Under the pieces are notes generated by a model, which was not told where the DNA came from, made no database searches, and saw only the letters and a list, made by a program, of their open reading frames with translations. Both the position numbers and the translations under genes were made by a program. From JAAURS01 sp044923475 (GTDB lineage: Bacteria > Cyanobacteriota > Cyanobacteriia > Thermosynechococcales > Thermosynechococcaceae), in assembly GCF_044923475.1 (NCBI RefSeq), contig NZ_CP137338.1, positions 5,518,001 through 5,582,000 of the forward strand: a stretch of 64,000 nucleotides of DNA, in the 5' to 3' direction. Below are positions 61,747 to 64,000 of the stretch, one piece after another (position 1 is the first letter of the stretch; each line of letters begins with the position of its first letter).

Positions 61747-62340
61747 ATGCCTCAACCCTCTGATATCAAACGGATTGGGCGACCGCGCTCAGAAGAATCC
61801 CAGGCGGCGATCCTAGACGCTACCTGGGAGCTGCTCAAAACCACAAGCCTCAGGGATTTGTCGATCGAGGCGATCGCCCGTGCCTCCGGCGTTGGCAAAA
61901 CCACCATTTACCGTTGGTGGCCGAATAAAGCCGAGGTGGTCATGGATGCCTTTATCGCAAAACTGTCCCCTGAGATTCAGTTTCCTCAGTCCGTCTCTGC
62001 CACGGAGGCGATCGCCCAGCAAATGACCTTACTGGTCAAAGCCTTTTCCGGTGAGTACGGGCGCATTGTGGCTCAAATTATTGCGGAAGGACACGCCTGC
62101 CCAGAAGCGCTGACTAGTTACCGCGATCGCTTTCTCTATCCTCGCCGTGCTGCGGCTAAAGCCATCATTGAGCAGGGCATTGAGAGTGGCGAGTTCGATC
62201 CAAGTCTCGATCCAGAACTGGCGATCGATATTCTGTATGGAGCCATCTATTTTCGGCTTTTGGTGGGGCATTTACCGCTCGATCGGCAGTTTGCAGAGGA
62301 GCTACCGCAATGGGCACTCAAAGTTCTGAAGGCTACTTAG
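61747..62340 (+). CDS. TetR/AcrR-family regulator
   Basis: The 197-residue protein has a clear helix-turn-helix: GRPRSEESQAAILDATWELL, LSIEAIARASGVGKTTIYRW and WPNKAEVVMDAF. The C-terminal ligand domain is of the TetR_C_16 type, with ILYGAIYFRLLVGHLPLDRQ near the end. It is divergent from the ABM-AKR-SDR genes and probably represses them, responding to a toxic small molecule. It starts at ATG 61747 and ends about 45 bp before the first attC-like site. Confidence 0.9.
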   Translation: MPQPSDIKRIGRPRSEESQAAILDATWELLKTTSLRDLSIEAIARASGVGKTTIYRWWPNKAEVVMDAFIAKLSPEIQFPQSVSATEAIAQQMTLLVKAFSGEYGRIVAQIIAEGHACPEALTSYRDRFLYPRRAAAKAIIEQGIESGEFDPSLDPELAIDILYGAIYFRLLVGHLPLDRQFAEELPQWALKVLKAT

Positions 62341-62385
62341 TCTCAGATACCAATAAGTAACCCTTAGACTGCACCCCTATTGAGG

Positions 62386-62479
62386 GCTGAACCGCATCGT
62401 TCTCAATCCCCCGCCGCTAGTAACCTTGAACATCCACAGATAACCTTAATACAGTCGGCGTGCATTGGGGTTGTTGGGC
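62386..62479 (-). repeat. attC-like site after the VOC gene
   Basis: Read on the minus strand, it begins GCCCAAC (RYYYAAC) at 62479-62473, followed by AACCCCAATGCACGCCGAC. It ends in GCGGCGGGGGATTGAGAACG and a final GTTCAGC-like box (62392-62386). The two halves pair imperfectly, as in integron attC hairpins: 94 bp, 25 bp after the stop of the VOC gene. The last box deviates by one base from GTTRRRY. Confidence 0.5.
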
Positions 62480-62504
62480 TACGCTGCGCTCACACCGGCT
62501 CATG

Positions 62505-62996
62505 CTATTTCTTCTGCATCGCACGCTCCAGTTCCCGGAGCTTGTCATCCAGCTCCGGCATTCCTTCAATACCAAAATTAGCAGTGTAGGACGTTGCTTG
62601 CTCAGGGGTCATGAGTTCAACCAGAAAGGTACCCTCCACCCATACTTTTGTGAAATCAAAGAAGCCTGCGCTCGCGGGCAGACAGTCCCAGCCTTCCTCG
62701 TTAGCAATTGTCTCGATTTGCGAAGTCGATCGGGGTGTTTGAATTAGGATATGAGTACTACTTCGATCGCTCATGAGATCATCGACGCTCTTGCCAATGC
62801 CTCCCTCCTTATCTTGGACGTAACCCCAAGGAAGGACTTCCAGAAGCGTTCCAAGGGCATCACCGAGACAGACGAACCAGGATCCGGTCGGAAAGGGAGG
62901 ACATGGTGCCCTCAGGGCAGTGCAGTCGAGGAGTTTGGCAACACCCTTTGCAACGATTTCCGGTTGACGCGCGCTGAATGAAATATGGTGCAACAT
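62505..62996 (-). CDS. VOC-family (glyoxalase-like) protein, cassette-type gene
   Basis: The 163-residue protein begins MLHHISFSARQPEIVAKGVA, the opening beta-alpha-beta of a vicinal-oxygen-chelate domain (His near residue 4 as metal ligand). It continues SWFVCLGDALGTLLEVLPWG, then STHILIQTPRSTSQIETIAN and WVEGTFLVELMTPEQA for the second half. It may be a dioxygenase, lyase or drug-binding protein. AAGG lies upstream of ATG 62996. It is a single gene in the same orientation as its neighbour, with attC-like sites on both sides, which fits an integron cassette. Confidence 0.8.
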   Translation of the reverse strand: MLHHISFSARQPEIVAKGVAKLLDCTALRAPCPPFPTGSWFVCLGDALGTLLEVLPWGYVQDKEGGIGKSVDDLMSDRSSTHILIQTPRSTSQIETIANEEGWDCLPASAGFFDFTKVWVEGTFLVELMTPEQATSYTANFGIEGMPELDDKLRELERAMQKK

Positions 62997-63087
62997 AAGG
63001 AACCTTTCCGTAAGTTGTATTAATGAGTAATTCTAGTGGTTAGCGCTATCCGACCATCACAGTGCAAGGTAGTTTGCCACCGTTGAA

Positions 63088-63175
63088 GCCCAACGTTCCC
63101 GTTCACCCGCCGCTAATGACCTTTCGGATTCACCAACCAATTTTACACGGTCGGTATGCAACGGGATTGTTATGC
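63088..63175 (-). repeat. attC-like site after the NTF2-like gene
   Basis: On the minus strand, GCATAAC (63175-63169) opens the site, followed by AATCCCGTTGCATACCGACC. The other end reads GCGGCGGGTGAACGGGAACG and finishes with GTTGGGC, which matches the GTTRRRY core exactly (63094-63088). The halves pair with one unpaired base, as in integron attC sites. It is 88 bp long and begins 6 bp after the NTF2-like stop. Confidence 0.55.
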
Positions 63176-63181
63176 CTTGCT

Positions 63182-63541
63182 TTACTCGTTGTAATTAGCG
63201 ATTACTTTCGTAATTTTTCCTGTTGAGCCTACTTCCATGAATTCACCTGCCTTTGAGCCTTTTTGATTGATGTAGTAAAAAACAACACTGAATAGTCCCC
63301 ACATCACATCGATAAGCTCAAACTTGAGGTCAGGATAAACTTCAAGCCCCTTCTTGAAATAATCCCGTAGTGCCTCCTTGCCTCTGACTGTCCCCAATGG
63401 ATCATTAAGGAGTTTTGCCGCGATCGGTGATACTAACACCACATCTTCTGCATAGTGAGACATAATTTCGTCCAGAACATGAGAATTCCATGCTTGAACC
63501 CAATGCTCTGCTAGTTCGTATGCCTGCTCTTTAGTCAGCAT
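63182..63541 (-). CDS. NTF2/SnoaL-like protein, cassette-type gene
   Basis: The 119-residue protein starts at ATG 63541 with CAGGAG 7 bases upstream. It reads MLTKEQAYELAEHWVQAWNS, then HYAEDVVLVSPIAAKLL, GTVRGKEALRDYFKKGLEVY and FEFIDVM-type strands, which is the cone-shaped NTF2-like fold (DUF4440/SnoaL). The cavity could bind a small polyketide-like or aromatic ligand. NTF2-like genes are common passengers of integron cassettes, in agreement with the attC-like site right after the stop. Confidence 0.85.
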   Translation of the reverse strand: MLTKEQAYELAEHWVQAWNSHVLDEIMSHYAEDVVLVSPIAAKLLNDPLGTVRGKEALRDYFKKGLEVYPDLKFELIDVMWGLFSVVFYYINQKGSKAGEFMEVGSTGKITKVIANYNE

Positions 63542-63574
63542 ATTTGCTCCTGTCAATAAATCTAGAGAAAAATA

Positions 63575-63591
63575 GGTCAATCTATATGACC
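63575..63591. promoter_or_regulatory. Inverted repeat before the MarR gene, site 1
   Basis: GGTCA-atctata-TGACC, perfect 5-bp arms, in the divergent region between the NTF2-like and MarR genes. Confidence 0.45.
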
Positions 63592-63621
63592 CATTAAATC
63601 TATCCGAGAATCATGTAATAT

Positions 63622-63636
63622 GTCAATATGGTTGAC
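63622..63636. promoter_or_regulatory. Inverted repeat overlapping the MarR start, site 2
   Basis: GTCAA-tatgg-TTGAC, perfect 5-bp arms, covers the start codon at 63628. Together with site 1 (shared GTCA half) it suggests autoregulation by MarR. Confidence 0.5.
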
Positions 63637-64000
63637 CTAAATAATTCGGATAATCGGCGCATCCAAGAACTCAATCAGGCACTGGAAGCATTGCATTTCG
63701 CTTTTCGCGCTGTGGTTGCGAAACCAGATGCGATCCTAGCTGAGCAAGGGCTTTCCCGTGTCCACCATCGAATCCTGTATTTTGTTGGTCGTCATCCGGG
63801 CTTGAGTGTAAATGAACTGCTGGCAATGCTGGGAGTTAGCAAGCAGTCTTTGAATGTACCATTCCGGCAACTGACGAAATTAGGTTTAATCGAATCGCAG
63901 ACTGATCCCCTGGATCGACGGATCAAGCGATTAGCGCTGACACAAGCGGGGTTATGTTTGGAGGAGGAATTATCTAGCGATCAACGGCAACGTTTTGCCA
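63628..64000 (+). CDS. MarR-family regulator (runs off the window)
   Basis: ATG 63628 begins MVDLNNSDNRRIQELNQALE and continues LSRVHHRILYFVGRHPGLSV, then NELLAMLGVSKQSLNVPFRQ and LTKLGLIESQTDPLDRRIKR, the winged helix-turn-helix of MarR proteins with the conserved DxR in the wing (DPLDRRIK). 124 codons are visible and the C-terminal dimerisation helix is cut off. It is divergent from the NTF2-like cassette gene, and two inverted repeats lie at its start. Confidence 0.9.
   Translation, partial: MVDLNNSDNRRIQELNQALEALHFAFRAVVAKPDAILAEQGLSRVHHRILYFVGRHPGLSVNELLAMLGVSKQSLNVPFRQLTKLGLIESQTDPLDRRIKRLALTQAGLCLEEELSSDQRQRFA

Noticed and set aside
1..64000. tRNA, rRNA, riboswitch or tmRNA genes
   Set aside because: I saw no cloverleaf, conserved rRNA segment or known riboswitch core while reading; a covariance-model search would be decisive.

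Overview
The window looks like part of a cyanobacterial chromosome. The palindrome GCGATCGC (HIP1) recurs throughout. The gene families also fit: pentapeptide-repeat and TPR exoproteins, a Nif11-type peptide, and a cyanobacterial-type contractile injection system with DUF6760 and DUF4280-type parts. No rRNA, tRNA or CRISPR array was seen.

Positions 1-18.7 kb and 19.3-33.7 kb form two divergent arms of a phage-tail-like contractile injection system (CIS), separated by a gene-free AT-rich region of about 0.7 kb. The left, minus-strand arm encodes gp25, baseplate J, a P2-I-like tail protein and a DUF4159-containing adaptor. It then continues into three membrane-anchored proteins: a dCache-HAMP-cNMP sensor without output domain, an Ig-like/WD40 protein and a large Ig-like protein. 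The right, plus-strand arm encodes the sheath, four gp19-type tube proteins, two tail-assembly-type proteins, small assembly factors, a 2078-residue repeat protein, a tube/baseplate connector, a VgrG-like spike and a PAAR-like tip. It ends in a broken fragment that starts like the tail terminator. No AAA+ ATPase, tape measure or fibre is visible, so the machine must be completed elsewhere or is partly lost. Genes at 1-6.4 kb (pentapeptide, TPR, a frameshifted DUF1232 protein, a pseudokinase-PstS fusion) flank the CIS.

Positions 33.6-39.5 kb are a scrapyard. They hold a truncated PIN toxin with its antitoxin, a DUF4351 gene remnant hit by an IS5/IS903-like element (9-bp target duplication) and an IS4-like element (11-bp duplication), a frameshifted TIR-domain protein, a HigBA-type toxin-antitoxin pair and a 5'-truncated DeoR regulator.

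Positions 39.5-51.6 kb hold a seven-gene defence block on the minus strand. It has the DISARM core (DrmA helicase, DrmB DUF1998 protein, DrmC phospholipase-D nuclease) and a DrmE-like protein, but no DNA methyltransferase. In its place upstream is a four-domain HTH-GNAT-ABC ATPase-ASCH protein, and downstream is a Tse2-like toxin candidate with an unknown partner. The block lies between the truncated DeoR copy and an intact DeoR gene (52.0-52.8 kb) that is divergent from a transketolase gene.

Positions 54.9-64 kb are accessory metabolism and regulation. They include a tautomerase gene with an in-frame stop, an alcohol-dehydrogenase remnant, two secreted yellow/royal-jelly-type proteins sharing a palindromic operator with a TetR gene, and an SDR/aldo-keto reductase/ABM-monooxygenase cluster next to a second TetR gene. 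Last come a VOC and an NTF2-like gene, each followed by an attC-like site as in integron gene cassettes, and a MarR gene running off the end.
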